Program-made: the position numbers and the translations under genes
Assembly (NCBI GenBank): GCA_028279555.1
Contig: JANQNO010000008.1
Coordinates: 186,001 to 250,000 of the forward strand
Source: Sphingorhabdus sp.
GTDB taxonomy: Bacteria; Pseudomonadota; Alphaproteobacteria; Sphingomonadales; Sphingomonadaceae
Length of the DNA stretch: 64,000 bases
Reading direction: 5' to 3'
Part shown: positions 35,121 to 44,540 of the stretch, in pieces
Position numbering within the stretch: position 1 is the stretch's first letter
Layout: each line of letters opens with the position of its first letter
The notes under the pieces: model-generated
The model's database searches: none
What the model was told of the DNA's origin: nothing
The model's input: the letters and a program-made list of their open reading frames with translations, nothing else

Positions 35121-36152
35121 TCAGCGCGCTGGTAATTTCGTTATAGGGTTCAAAGGCTTACGGTCCTTACGAATCTCGAAATGCAATTGCGGTGTGCTGA
35201 CATAGCCGGTATCGCCAACGCTGCCTAGCGCTTGCCCCGCCGTGACCCTGTCGCCGCGCGCGACATTGAGCCGCCCAAGATGCCCATAGGCGGTAACCCA
35301 GCCGCCGCCATGGTCTACCAGTATCAGACCGCCAAATACGCCTATCTCATTACCGCTGTAAACGACGACACCGTCGCCCGCTGCACCGACCGGCGTACCC
35401 CGCGCGGCGGCGATGTCGATACCGTCATTGACCTTGCCGCCACCTTTCGACCCGAAGCTGGAGACCAGCCTTCCACGCACCGGCCAGCGAAAACTCCCGG
35501 AAAACCCGCTGGGCCGCGCGATAGGACTGGCAAGCGAGACAGGCGTGCTTGGCCCTGCCACCACCGTTGCCGGTTCACCGCCGGTTACGATGTCGTCGAT
35601 ATCGAGCGAAAAGGCGGCTGCGCGCTGCTCCGGCGTCAATTCTCCGCCTGCCGGGATGGCGGCCGCGCTGTCCGGCAACCGCAGACGCTGCCCAATTTGC
35701 AAAATGAAGGGTTCTTCGAGCCGGTTGAGTGCGACTATGTCGCTCCACCGCACGCCATAGGCGCGCGCTATGGCGATACCCGTCTCGCCTGAATTGACAT
35801 TGTGATAGAGGCCGGCTGGTATCTCCAGCTGTTGCCCCACCTGCAGAAGATAGGGCGAGGAAAGGCCATTCGCACGGGCGATGTCGGTCAGCGAAGCACC
35901 CGTCTTGTTGACAATACGATAGAGCGTATCACCCGGCTGAACCGTGTAGGCACCGCTGCGTGCGGCACTACTGTTGCGTACAACACTGGCGGGCTGCCAG
36001 CTTGGCGTCTTGAGGACTTCACCTGTCTCAGGAACGATTTGCGGGTTTGCCGCCGTCGGCCGCCCGATCCGGTAATCTCCGCCGCCCTGCGGTATACAGC
36101 CAGCAAGCGCCAGCAATCCAGCTGCCGCCGCTATTTTACCCCAAAAGTCGCG
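35121..36152 (-). CDS. NlpD-like lipoprotein with two LysM domains and a degenerate LytM domain
   Basis: Protein of 343 residues. Start at 36152 with GGGGA upstream gives a lipoprotein signal (AAGLLALAGC, lipobox LAGC). Two LysM domains bind peptidoglycan (YTVQPGDTLYRIVNKTGASL and the HNVNSGETGIAIARAYGV region). The C-terminal M23 domain has lost zinc ligands: the HxxxD histidine is Asn in KVNDGIDIA and the first His of HxH is Gln in TPQLHFEIR, as in E. coli NlpD. It is therefore likely an amidase activator rather than an enzyme. It lies directly downstream of surE, the surE-nlpD order seen in many proteobacteria. Confidence 0.85.
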   Translation of the reverse strand, partial: RDFWGKIAAAAGLLALAGCIPQGGGDYRIGRPTAANPQIVPETGEVLKTPSWQPASVVRNSSAARSGAYTVQPGDTLYRIVNKTGASLTDIARANGLSSPYLLQVGQQLEIPAGLYHNVNSGETGIAIARAYGVRWSDIVALNRLEEPFILQIGQRLRLPDSAAAIPAGGELTPEQRAAAFSLDIDDIVTGGEPATVVAGPSTPVSLASPIARPSGFSGSFRWPVRGRLVSSFGSKGGGKVNDGIDIAAARGTPVGAAGDGVVVYSGNEIGVFGGLILVDHGGGWVTAYGHLGRLNVARGDRVTAGQALGSVGDTGYVSTPQLHFEIRKDRKPLNPITKLPAR

Positions 36153-36237
36153 CATATGCGTCCCCGATTGCCTTGGCAATGCCGCTGCCTTTATCAGCCA
36201 ATGGATCAAAATGCCAAGAGATTAGCTGCGCGCCAGC

Positions 36238-37005
36238 TTATCCGTCATAGACCGCTTTCAGCGCTCCCATCGCGTCATAGTCGGTAAGGTCCAGCTGCAT
36301 CGGCGTGACGCTGATAAATCCATCGCCTATCGCCTCCAGATCTGTGTCATGGCCGGGGGTATGTTCGATGCCATGCAGCCCGAACCAGTAATAGTCATAG
36401 CCGCGCGGATCGGTGCCTTTGACGATTGAGCCGCGCGCATAATCGTGAAATCCCTGTCTTACGACGCTGATGCCCTGTATCTCCTCGGCGGAAAGCGCGG
36501 GAAAGTTGATGTTCACCAGCGTTCGGTCCCCAAAATCATGCTCGAGCAGCGGGCGCAGCACGCGTTCGCCCCAGGCCTGCGCAGCAGCAAATGGCACAGC
36601 ATCTCCCATGCCTTCGCGGCTTGAAACCTGGCTGAGCGCGATCGAGCGCACACCGGCAAGCGTTCCTTCCATCGCGGCGCTGACCGTGCCGGAATAGGTC
36701 ACATCATCGCCCAGATTTGCGCCGCGATTGACCCCCGACAGGATGAGGTCGGGCCGCACATCTTTCATAATCACGCCAATACCCAGCATCACCGAATCGG
36801 TAGGCGTGCCGGTCACCGAATAGCGCTTCTCATCATGCTGCCTGATGCGGACTGGATGGGTAAGCGTAAGCGAATGGCCAGCACCGGAATTCTCTTCTGC
36901 CGGGGCGACCACCCAGACATCATCGGATAGCGTCGCGGCGATGGACTCAAGTATTTTCAGGCCCGGTGCATTTATGCCGTCATCGTTGGTGAGAAGTATG
37001 CGCAT
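36238..37005 (-). CDS. surE: 5'/3'-nucleotidase SurE
   Basis: Nucleotidase of 255 residues. The signature RILLTNDDGINAPG gives the metal ligand DD, with SGVNRGANLGDDVTYSGTVS and NINFP following. The ATG at 37005 follows AGGA by 7 bases; the frame continues upstream without support. It precedes the NlpD-like gene by 85 bases. Confidence 0.94.
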   Translation of the reverse strand: MRILLTNDDGINAPGLKILESIAATLSDDVWVVAPAEENSGAGHSLTLTHPVRIRQHDEKRYSVTGTPTDSVMLGIGVIMKDVRPDLILSGVNRGANLGDDVTYSGTVSAAMEGTLAGVRSIALSQVSSREGMGDAVPFAAAQAWGERVLRPLLEHDFGDRTLVNINFPALSAEEIQGISVVRQGFHDYARGSIVKGTDPRGYDYYWFGLHGIEHTPGHDTDLEAIGDGFISVTPMQLDLTDYDAMGALKAVYDG

Positions 37006-37119
37006 CCGAGATCCTGTCACAAGCCGTGATCGGGCCTTGCCGGCCCGCATCTTTCAAGACAGGCTTTGCACTAGAGCGGTGTTACAGGCCAGCCCAAATT
37101 TAGAGGCTAGCTTGCGATA

Positions 37120-37659
37120 TCAATATTCGCCGGCGCGGTCGTTGAGCTGAATAAAGTCGACATTGCCAGCCGTCACGCCGCAATCGAAACCCCGATTTCC
37201 GCTGAGATAGCCCGAAACACGCCAACCTTCGCCATCGCGCGTTGCCGAACGGATTTCATCGACCCGGGTGCCATCTCCGGCTGCTGTTTCGGCTGCATTG
37301 CTGCATGCGGAAACCGCCGCGCCGAGATCGTTTGACGATGGGTAGCGCCGTTCGGGATGCGGATAGTCGCTCCTGCGGTCGCTGCGCCTTTCCCGCTTGC
37401 TGCTCTTGCTCGCCGCGTCGGCGATGATGGCTATCCCGGCAAGAATGCCAATCCCGGCGATAATATCACCGGCATCGACCCGGTCACGATGGCGATGGCG
37501 CCGCCAACGGCGATAGTCGCTGGCCTGCTCCAACACCGGCCCCTTATGCCCCGAGATATTGGCAGGGTGGGTGGACGTCGCTGCGAAAGCGGGCGTCAGG
37601 CCCGTAGCGACCATGGCGAAGGCGACCGAACCGGCAGCCGTTTTCCTGAAAAATGTCAT
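37120..37659 (-). CDS. Secreted basic protein, paralogue 1
   Basis: Protein of 179 residues with a signal peptide (FFRKTAAGSVAFAMVATGLT, then PAFA). A RW/H/R-rich segment (RRWRRHRHRDRVDAGDI) is followed by a Gly/Ile/Ala-rich helix (IIAGIGILAGIAIIADAA) and a C-terminal domain with two cysteines. AGGGA precedes the ATG at 37659. It shares the layout signal, basic stretch, DAGDIIAG/DAGEVIAG helix, C-terminal domain with the next gene, so the two are tandem paralogues. No known function. Confidence 0.72.
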   Translation of the reverse strand: MTFFRKTAAGSVAFAMVATGLTPAFAATSTHPANISGHKGPVLEQASDYRRWRRHRHRDRVDAGDIIAGIGILAGIAIIADAASKSSKRERRSDRRSDYPHPERRYPSSNDLGAAVSACSNAAETAAGDGTRVDEIRSATRDGEGWRVSGYLSGNRGFDCGVTAGNVDFIQLNDRAGEY

Positions 37660-37763
37660 ATTTTGGTTCCCTGTTGGCACGGATTGCGGGTCGCGCCTGT
37701 TATGCATGTAACATGAACGGTCCAGCCTGTCTCCAGGCTGAACCGTATTCCTTCGATTTGGGA

Positions 37764-38303
37764 TTAACGATAGTTGCCAAGCCCGCGATAGCGGACATCT
37801 ACAACCCGGCCGCGCTCGACATAGCATGTGAACCTGCCGCGATCACTGTAGCCATATCCGCGGCCATATCGCCGATTGTCGTAGCCGCGACCACGATAGC
37901 CATTGTTGACGACGATCCGGCCCTTGATTTTGTAGCCATAGCGTGTCCGGTCAATATCGCGAATCTGCGTCACATTGGCATGGCCATAGCGGCTTGCCCA
38001 GCGTTCGGCCTTGCGCACACAGCGATTGACGGCTTTGCGGGGCCCGCCGCGGCGATAATGTTTGCGGCCATAGCCGTCATTATACCCATAGCCGCGATGT
38101 CCACGGTGATAATCGCGGTCGCGATCCTTGCCGCTTGCGAGAATTGCGGCCAATCCGCCCAAAATGACGGCACCAGCAATCACCTCTCCGGCATCGATCC
38201 CGTCGCGATCATACTTGCCATGCTTGGCGAGGGCTGGGGTTGCAGAAACGGCCATCGCGGTAGCGGCGGCGGTTCCGACGAGAGCTTTCTTCAATTTGGT
38301 CAT
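37764..38303 (-). CDS. Secreted Arg/Tyr/Gly-rich protein, paralogue 2
   Basis: Protein of 179 residues with signal peptide (KKALVGTAAATAMAVSATPA) and the motif DGIDAGEVIAGAVILGGLAA shared with its neighbour. The middle is Arg/Tyr/Gly-rich (YHRGHRGYGYNDGYGRKHYR) and ends with a domain holding cysteines (CVRKAERWASRYG and FTCYVERG). The extreme basicity suggests binding to nucleic acid, lipid A or other anions. Unrecognised; confident only as an exported protein. Confidence 0.72.
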   Translation of the reverse strand: MTKLKKALVGTAAATAMAVSATPALAKHGKYDRDGIDAGEVIAGAVILGGLAAILASGKDRDRDYHRGHRGYGYNDGYGRKHYRRGGPRKAVNRCVRKAERWASRYGHANVTQIRDIDRTRYGYKIKGRIVVNNGYRGRGYDNRRYGRGYGYSDRGRFTCYVERGRVVDVRYRGLGNYR

Positions 38304-38447
38304 GGTGACACTCCTTCGTATTACCGCTCGAGAACCATTTCCGAGCTTGATGAAGGAAGTAAGCGAATCGCTCTGAGTTGATGCTGAACTCGCTTGTCAG
38401 GCGATGTTCAGGAAAATCGTCATTTTTATGAACAAGAGGGTCGAAAG

Positions 38448-39119
38448 CTAGGCTACCCGTGCCTCTCCCCATTCTGTCCAGCCGAATGGGCGCGGCGTTT
38501 TGGGCATATATCCGCTGCCGCCACTCGCCAGTTTAAAACCCGCATCGTCATATGCCTTGGCGATTGGGCGGGTCAGATGGCAATTGCCGCCGATGCGTTT
38601 CCAGACCGGCTCGATGCGTCTCTGCCATTTCCGAACGCCTGCATCGGGCGCGCTGCCATGCTCCAGGAAAAGCGCCTTGCCGCCGGGGCGCAACACACGC
38701 CGGATCTCGCCCAGCACAGCCTGTTGCTCATCGACCGAGCACAGTGTGAAGGTGCACACCAGAGTGTCGAAACTGGCGTCATCGAAAGGCATGGCCTCCC
38801 CAATTCCGCCGCGAATGTCGGCCTCCATGCCAATCGCCTGCGCCGCCTCTCGCGATCTTTCCAGGAGAGCGGGGGACGGATCGATCCCCGAGAAACTCTT
38901 GACGCGCGACGGATCATAAAACTCCATATTGATCCCACCGCCGCAACCCAGCTCAAGCACATCACCGGAAGCCCTCGGCACCACATGGCTGCGCCGCTTC
39001 ATGATCTGCCCTTGCGAACAAGCACAGCCGATCAGACGCGGGACCATATGGCGTTCCCACCAGCCGGCTGGTTTGGGTTGCCATGCATCGGCGCTGGCAT
39101 CGGTTTTGGTGCTGGCCAT
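38448..39119 (-). CDS. SAM-dependent methyltransferase, class I
   Basis: Methyltransferase of 223 residues. SAM motif I is DVLELGCGGGINMEFY near 53-68, followed by GIDPSPALLERSREAA and LRPGGKALFLEHGSAP. It resembles UbiE/phospholipid N-methyltransferase-like enzymes. The ATG at 39119 overlaps the TGA of the upstream Tudor-like gene (ATGA). The substrate is unknown. Confidence 0.82.
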   Translation of the reverse strand: MASTKTDASADAWQPKPAGWWERHMVPRLIGCACSQGQIMKRRSHVVPRASGDVLELGCGGGINMEFYDPSRVKSFSGIDPSPALLERSREAAQAIGMEADIRGGIGEAMPFDDASFDTLVCTFTLCSVDEQQAVLGEIRRVLRPGGKALFLEHGSAPDAGVRKWQRRIEPVWKRIGGNCHLTRPIAKAYDDAGFKLASGGSGYMPKTPRPFGWTEWGEARVA

Positions 39120-39838
39120 CAATCTTCTCCTCTCGGCGCGGAAGACGTTTTGCCCAATGTAACCCTGATAGCATCGAGGCCAAGACTTTCCGAAAAGCCG
39201 TCATCATAACGAACCGCCAGCTGATCATCCTTGCGCTCCGAAACCCGGCCGGGATACCAGCGCCCCTGACGCTTCCAGTTCCCCATGACAGCGGAGCCGC
39301 GCGCAATAGTGTCGGCTGCGACATAGGATGGAAGCTCAAAGCTGCGCTGGCCGTCGGCATAGTGCAGTTCATATCGATTGCTCGCAGTGCCAATGACCGT
39401 TGCAGGGTACCAGTAATTGTCCATGCCGCGATTCCCCAATACACGGTCGCCGGCATTCCAGCTCTTTTCGGCCACCCTGTCCTTGCTTTTTGACGTCAGG
39501 CAGCGACCATTCTTTCCGGGTGCGAGCGAGAGGCGGTAGACATCGGCAACCCTGCGCCGATCACAAATAAAGACTTCGAACAGGCCGCCTTCAAAAATCG
39601 CTACATCGAATTTCCGAAATTCGGGGGCGCGATCCCAGCGAATAGTCTGCCGCTTTTTCAGCTTCCAGCATTTGCCATCGCGGATCAAATTTCGGTCGCT
39701 CGATGGATAAACGCAGACCTTGACGCTCATCTTGTGATCGTTGGTGATGAGCACCGGATCCGCGGCCAACTGATCTGCAGCCGGCGGCAGCGGCGCAAGA
39801 AAAAGAAAGCCAAGGAAACTCTGCTGAAAAAGCGTCAT
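39119..39838 (-). CDS. Exported protein with tandem Tudor-like repeats
   Basis: Protein of 239 residues with a hydrophobic signal-like start (FQQSFLGFLFLAPLPPAADQ). Residues about 125-225 hold two copies of a Tudor/Agenet-like barrel: GDRVLGNRGMDNYWYPATVI, then NRYELHYADGQ, and GSAVMGNWKRQGRWYPGRVS, then DQLAVRYDDGFSE. An N-terminal beta domain with cysteines precedes them (VKVCVYPSSDRNLI, GKCWKLKK, VFICDRR). Such repeats bind methylated ligands in eukaryotes; their role in an exported bacterial protein is unknown. It is coupled to the downstream methyltransferase gene. Confidence 0.7.
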   Translation of the reverse strand: MTLFQQSFLGFLFLAPLPPAADQLAADPVLITNDHKMSVKVCVYPSSDRNLIRDGKCWKLKKRQTIRWDRAPEFRKFDVAIFEGGLFEVFICDRRRVADVYRLSLAPGKNGRCLTSKSKDRVAEKSWNAGDRVLGNRGMDNYWYPATVIGTASNRYELHYADGQRSFELPSYVAADTIARGSAVMGNWKRQGRWYPGRVSERKDDQLAVRYDDGFSESLGLDAIRVTLGKTSSAPRGED

Positions 39839-39846
39839 GCCTCAAT

Positions 39847-42129
39847 CTACTTGCCAATCTCCAATCCGGTATGTTTCGCCAGGAATGCATAAATATCGCT
39901 ATATTCCTCGATGAGCTTGTCGGTTGGCTTACCCGAGCCATGCCCCGCGCGGGTTTCGATCCGGATGATTTTGGGCTTGTCTCCAGTATCAGCCGCCTGA
40001 AGCGCTGCTGTATATTTGAAGCTGTGTCCCGGAACCACGCGATCATCGGTATCGGCTGTGGAAACGATCACAGCCGGATATTCAACGCCAGCGCGGATAT
40101 TGTGATAGGGCGAATAGGACAGCAGCTTTTTGAAATCGGCTTCCTTGCTGGGATAGCCATAGTCATCCACCCAGTAACGCCCTGCTGTAAAACGGTCGAA
40201 GCGCAGCATGTCCATCACGCCGACAGCAGCATGGCCGGCGGCGAACAGGTCGGGCCGTTGGTTGACCGATGCACCCACCAGAAGCCCGCCATTCGATCGG
40301 CCTTCGATCGCGAGTTGCCCCTTGCTCGTAATCCCTTCGGCGATGAGATACTCGCCGGCGGCAGCAAAATCGTCAAAGACATTCTGCTTGTTCTGGAGGC
40401 GGCCGGCATCATGCCACGCCTTGCCATATTCGCCGCCGCCACGCAGACTGGCCTGGGCATAGACGCCGCCTGACTGGATCCACGCCATGCGCGTAGGCGA
40501 GTAAGACGGCGTCAGCGAAATGTTGAACCCGCCATAACCATAAAGTAGCGTCGGGGCACCTTTCGAGAGATCCAGGCCCTTTTTATAGACGATAAAGAGC
40601 GGAATCTTCGTGCCATCCTTCGAGGGATAAAATCGCTGCTCTATAGTCACTTCGTCGGGATCGAAATCCAGCTCAGGCTTGGCAAAAATAGTGCTTTTCC
40701 CAGTTCCGCTATCAAAGCGGTAGATTGCGCCAGGCTGATTGAAGCTGGAAAAGCGGTAAAAGGTTTCCGGGTTGCCCGGCTTGCCTGAGAAGCCCGATGC
40801 CGTGCCGATGGCATTGAGGTTGATCTCGCTTACCGGCTTGCCATTGAGCGTCGTCATTTCGGCAATCGATTTGGCGTCCTGCATATAGGACAATACGAGC
40901 CGCTCACCGACTATCTGCGCGCGCGACAGTGTTTCCTCGCGCTCAGCGATGACATCGGTGAAATTATAATTTGGTGGAGGGCACTTATTTTCTGGACACG
41001 GGCCAACGGCCACGTTGGGGCGGGAAAGATCGACTTTGACAACTTTCAGTTTTGGCGCATTCTTGTTGGTCACGAACCAGAGCGTATCGCCCTTGCCCTC
41101 GACCAGCTGCCACTCATAGTCAAAGCCCTTGATCAGCGTCTGCGGCTTCCAGTCGCCTTTGCCGATATTCATGACTGTCATCTCATATTTCTCATCGGTA
41201 CCCGATGATGAGGTAATGATGGCCCACTGCCCGTCATGGGTCACTTCTGCGGTGTGGTTGAGCTTTGGCCGGTCGGGCGTTGCATAGACCAGCCGGTCCT
41301 CATCCTGGCTCGTTCCCACCTTGTGATAGAAAATCTGGTGATTGAGATTGAGAGACTGAAACTCGTCGCCTTCCTTTGGCTCGGGGAAACGCGAATACAG
41401 AAATCCGTCATTGCCGACCCAGGCGATATTGGTGAATTTCGCCCATTCGACGCCGTCGGACAGATCCTTGCCGCTCTCGACATCCAGAACCTTCAGCGTG
41501 CGCCAATCGGAACCGCCATCCTGAATCGCATAGATCAGCTTACTGCCGTCCGATGATGGCTCCCACCCGGCGAGCGCTGTGGCATCATCATCGGCCCATT
41601 CATTGGGGTCGATCAATACCCCGCCCTCACCCTCCAGCCCCTCGCGCACATAGAGCACAGACTGGTTCTGAAGGCCGTCATTCCTGGTGAAGAAATAGCG
41701 CCCTCCGGCCTTTTTCGGCAGCCCGAAACGCTCATAGTCGAACAGCCTCTTCATCTTGCCGGCCAGCGCATCGCGGCCCGGCAGACGATCGAGATAGGCG
41801 TCGGTCACCTTATTCTGCGCCTTTACCCATTCGGCCACCTTGGGATTTACGCGGACATCGTCTTCCAGCCAGCGATACGGGTCCGCGACCTTTTCGCCAA
41901 ATTGTTCTTCAACGACATCGACGGTCGCGGTTTGGGGATAGGCGAGCACACGAAAGCTGTCCGATGCGCTTGCATCATCGGCTTTCGCGGCAATCGCTGT
42001 TTCGCTGGCATCTGCATCCTTTGCTTCAGCCGATGTTTCGGCTGCGCGGGAGGCTGTGGCTGTCATGGCAATCGCAATCATGATGGATGTTGTTTTGGCA
42101 AATCTGGCATGTGCAGCGGCAAGGCGCAT
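39847..42129 (-). CDS. Prolyl oligopeptidase family serine peptidase (S9A), exported
   Basis: Protein of 760 residues that would cleave peptides after proline. An N-terminal signal-like segment and an Ala/Asp-rich linker precede the propeller (ADPYRWLEDDVR near 80). The catalytic Ser612 is in GRSNGGLLV, the Asp region DTDDRVVP at 693-700 and His730 in RAGHGSG. Length is usual for S9A with an exported leader. Two bases past its stop begins the Tudor-like gene's upstream gap. The leader has no obvious terminator towards it. Confidence 0.9.
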   Translation of the reverse strand: MRLAAAHARFAKTTSIMIAIAMTATASRAAETSAEAKDADASETAIAAKADDASASDSFRVLAYPQTATVDVVEEQFGEKVADPYRWLEDDVRVNPKVAEWVKAQNKVTDAYLDRLPGRDALAGKMKRLFDYERFGLPKKAGGRYFFTRNDGLQNQSVLYVREGLEGEGGVLIDPNEWADDDATALAGWEPSSDGSKLIYAIQDGGSDWRTLKVLDVESGKDLSDGVEWAKFTNIAWVGNDGFLYSRFPEPKEGDEFQSLNLNHQIFYHKVGTSQDEDRLVYATPDRPKLNHTAEVTHDGQWAIITSSSGTDEKYEMTVMNIGKGDWKPQTLIKGFDYEWQLVEGKGDTLWFVTNKNAPKLKVVKVDLSRPNVAVGPCPENKCPPPNYNFTDVIAEREETLSRAQIVGERLVLSYMQDAKSIAEMTTLNGKPVSEINLNAIGTASGFSGKPGNPETFYRFSSFNQPGAIYRFDSGTGKSTIFAKPELDFDPDEVTIEQRFYPSKDGTKIPLFIVYKKGLDLSKGAPTLLYGYGGFNISLTPSYSPTRMAWIQSGGVYAQASLRGGGEYGKAWHDAGRLQNKQNVFDDFAAAGEYLIAEGITSKGQLAIEGRSNGGLLVGASVNQRPDLFAAGHAAVGVMDMLRFDRFTAGRYWVDDYGYPSKEADFKKLLSYSPYHNIRAGVEYPAVIVSTADTDDRVVPGHSFKYTAALQAADTGDKPKIIRIETRAGHGSGKPTDKLIEEYSDIYAFLAKHTGLEIGK

Positions 42130-42225
42130 CTCTCAAAATCCTCTTTCCTCTGGTAGCTGGCAAGAGGTTTAGCCGCCCAACGCTGGCCATGCAATGAACG
42201 CTTTGATCTGATGAGCAGCGCCAAA

Positions 42226-42258
42226 CAAAAAAAGGGCAAGCCAGCGGCCCGCCCTTTT
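42226..42258 (-). terminator. Terminator of the ribosomal protein array
   Basis: Read on the - strand: AAAAGGGC, a 14-base GC-rich loop region, then GCCCTTTTTTTG. It lies 25 bases after the rplQ stop and closes the long - strand array. Confidence 0.75.
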
Positions 42259-42282
42259 GTCAATCCGTTCCAAGGCTTCGGA

Positions 42283-42711
42283 TCAGGCGTCGACCAGACC
42301 CAGATCCTCGTCGGCCATTTCGACAGGACCGGAATCTTGCCCCTTGGCGCTTTCATCACGGTCGACAAGTTCGATCACGCCCATCGCCGCACTGTCGGAG
42401 GCACGATAGCCCGCCTTGATGACGCGGGTATAGCCACCTTCACGTTTCGCATAGCGCTCGGCGAGTACGTCGAACAGCTTCTTGAGCTGATCGTCATCCA
42501 TCAGGCGCGATTGCGCCAGGCGGCGGTTGGAAAGCCCGCCCTTCTTCGCCAGCGTAATCAGCTTCTCGACATAAGGGCGAAGCTCCTTGGCCTTGGGCAA
42601 GGTCGTCTTGATCTGCTCATGCTTGATCAGCGATGCCGCCATATTGCGCAGCATCGCGGTGCGATGTGCCGTGGGACGCTGTAATTTCCGTTTGCCAATC
42701 TTGTGGCGCAT
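42283..42711 (-). CDS. rplQ: 50S ribosomal protein L17
   Basis: Protein of 142 residues beginning [20 protein letters not shown], near the exit tunnel of the large subunit. The C-terminus is extended by about 25 acidic residues beyond short forms. The ATG at 42711 is the family start; the frame runs far upstream into the repeat at 42802-42876 without ribosome-binding site. Last gene of the array before the terminator. Confidence 0.96.
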   Translation of the reverse strand: MRHKIGKRKLQRPTAHRTAMLRNMAASLIKHEQIKTTLPKAKELRPYVEKLITLAKKGGLSNRRLAQSRLMDDDQLKKLFDVLAERYAKREGGYTRVIKAGYRASDSAAMGVIELVDRDESAKGQDSGPVEMADEDLGLVDA

Positions 42712-42801
42712 TTCTTTTACTCCGTTCGTAATGGGGCCGATGGCATCTCTGCTGGTTCCCCAATCCTGGCCAATCAAAGGGTGGCCGTTTGCCCTATATG
42801 A

Positions 42802-42876
42802 ACCGCAAGTCCTGAGCCTGTCGAAGGACGTTTCGCCGCATCGAGAGGCGGGCTTCGACAAGCTCAGCCCTACGGT
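42802..42876. repeat. Palindromic repeat copy 5 between rplQ and rpoA
   Basis: Arms ACCGCAAGTCCTGAGCCTGT then CGAAGGACG (42802-42830) and the reverse complement at 42849-42876 (CTTCGACAAGCTCAGCCCTA) with an 18-base spacer. It makes the rpoA-rplQ gap 172 bases, unusually wide, and may form a hairpin in the mRNA that separates the two genes. Confidence 0.82.
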
Positions 42877-42883
42877 TGTATTT

Positions 42884-43942
42884 CTACCCCAGCAGTTCCT
42901 GCTCGAGCTTCTTGGCCATTTCCTCGATATTTTCAGGCGGCCATCCGGGGATATCCATGCCAAGACGCAGACCCATCGACGAAAGGACTTCCTTGATCTC
43001 GTTCAGCGATTTGCGGCCGAAATTCGGCGTGCGCAGCATTTCGGCTTCGCTCTTCTGCACCAGATCGCCGATATAGATAATATTGTCGTTCTTCAGGCAG
43101 TTTGCCGAACGCACCGACAATTCCAGCTCGTCGACCTTCTTGAGCAGATAGCGGTTGAGCTGATTGGCTTCGTCCTCTGCGGTGGTTGCAGAAGCAGGCT
43201 GACCGATCAGCTGCGAAGAAGAAGCAAGCGCTTCTTCGAAATGGACGAATACGGCCAGCTGGTCCTGCAAGATACGGCCAGCATAGGCGACGGCATCTTC
43301 CGGCGTTACTGTTCCGTCCGTTTCAACCGTCAGGCTTAGCTTGTCATAGTCAAGCTCCTGACCGATACGGGCATTGTCGACCTTGTAGGCAACCTGGCGG
43401 ATCGGCGAATAAAGCGAGTCGACCGGGATCAGGCCAATCGGCGCATCGGCCGGCCGGTTGGCAACGGCCGGGACATAACCCTTGCCGGTATCTGCCGTGA
43501 TTTCCATGTTAAGCGTCGCACCTTCGTCGAGATGACAGATGACAAGCCCGGGGTTCATCACTTCGATATCGCCGGAGACGACAATGTCGCCTGCCTTGAC
43601 TTCGGCCGGGCCGGTTGCCGAAAGCTGCAGCCGCTTCGGGCCTTCGCCTTCCATTTTCAACGCGACCTGCTTGATGTTGAGCACAATATCGGTGACATCT
43701 TCGCGCACGCCAGCGAGCGACGAAAATTCATGCAGCACATTTTCGATCTTGATCGAGGTGATGGCCGCACCTTGCAGCGACGAGAGAAGCGTGCGGCGCA
43801 ATGCGTTACCGAGCGTCAGACCAAAGCCCCGCTCAAGCGGTTCTGCTACAAATGTGGCCTTGCGCGACGGATCGCTTCCGGTTTTCAGGTCGAGCGCGCT
43901 TGGTTTTTTCAGTTCCTGCCAGTTCTTGATATTGACTGTCAT
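42884..43942 (-). CDS. rpoA: DNA-directed RNA polymerase subunit alpha
   Basis: Protein of 352 residues that dimerises to nucleate RNA polymerase. N-terminal assembly domain with [20 protein letters not shown] and the C-terminal DNA/activator-binding domain ([37 protein letters not shown]). Usual place after rpsK; the 115-base gap to rpsK holds a GAAGCGGC/GCCGCTTC hairpin. Confidence 0.97.
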   Translation of the reverse strand: MTVNIKNWQELKKPSALDLKTGSDPSRKATFVAEPLERGFGLTLGNALRRTLLSSLQGAAITSIKIENVLHEFSSLAGVREDVTDIVLNIKQVALKMEGEGPKRLQLSATGPAEVKAGDIVVSGDIEVMNPGLVICHLDEGATLNMEITADTGKGYVPAVANRPADAPIGLIPVDSLYSPIRQVAYKVDNARIGQELDYDKLSLTVETDGTVTPEDAVAYAGRILQDQLAVFVHFEEALASSSQLIGQPASATTAEDEANQLNRYLLKKVDELELSVRSANCLKNDNIIYIGDLVQKSEAEMLRTPNFGRKSLNEIKEVLSSMGLRLGMDIPGWPPENIEEMAKKLEQELLG

Positions 43943-44057
43943 GGATATCCCCTAGTCTTTAGCTTGGCGGGAGACGGGTTTCAGTGCACTTTCCCGTTCC
44001 GGCCTGTGGTATTTGAAATGAAGCGGCGGCCAGCCGCTTCGCGGGAGCATTCTGCCT

Positions 44058-44447
44058 TTAGACGCGGCGGCGTTTGGATGGACGGACGCCGTTATGCGGT
44101 ATCGGCGTCACATCGCGGATGGAGGTGATGGTAAAACCCACCGCCTGCAACGCGCGCAGTGCGGATTCGCGGCCCGAGCCCGGCCCCTTCACCTCGACCT
44201 CCAATGTGCGCACACCGTGATCTGCGGCCTTGCGCCCGGCATCTTCTGCCGCCACCTGCGCGGCGTAAGGTGTCGACTTGCGCGATCCCTTGAAGCCCAT
44301 CATGCCGGCCGAGGACCAGCTGATCGCATTGCCCTGCGCATCGGTGATGGTAACCATCGTGTTGTTAAAGCTGGCATTCACATGCGCAACGCCCGCGGAG
44401 ATATTCTTCCGCGCTTTCTTTTTCACTCTTTGTGGTTCGCGTGCCAT
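44058..44447 (-). CDS. rpsK: 30S ribosomal protein S11
   Basis: Protein of 129 residues on the small-subunit platform, lining the mRNA exit path. Family wording [20 protein letters not shown] and [20 protein letters not shown] is intact, ending in the basic RPSKRRRV tail. It follows rpsM. Confidence 0.97.
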   Translation of the reverse strand: MAREPQRVKKKARKNISAGVAHVNASFNNTMVTITDAQGNAISWSSAGMMGFKGSRKSTPYAAQVAAEDAGRKAADHGVRTLEVEVKGPGSGRESALRALQAVGFTITSIRDVTPIPHNGVRPSKRRRV

Positions 44448-44540
44448 TATTCTTCCTCAAATCCTGAAATTGGCAGTCTGTGCTGGTTCGAAAGCTGTCT
44501 TGGGCGAAGAAAAGCCGAAACAGTCGACCGGACTGTTTGC

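Noticed and set aside
42726-42963. N-terminal extension of L17 through the repeat
   Set aside because: The family starts MRHKIGKRK at 42711; the extra 84 codons read through the palindrome and lack a ribosome-binding site.
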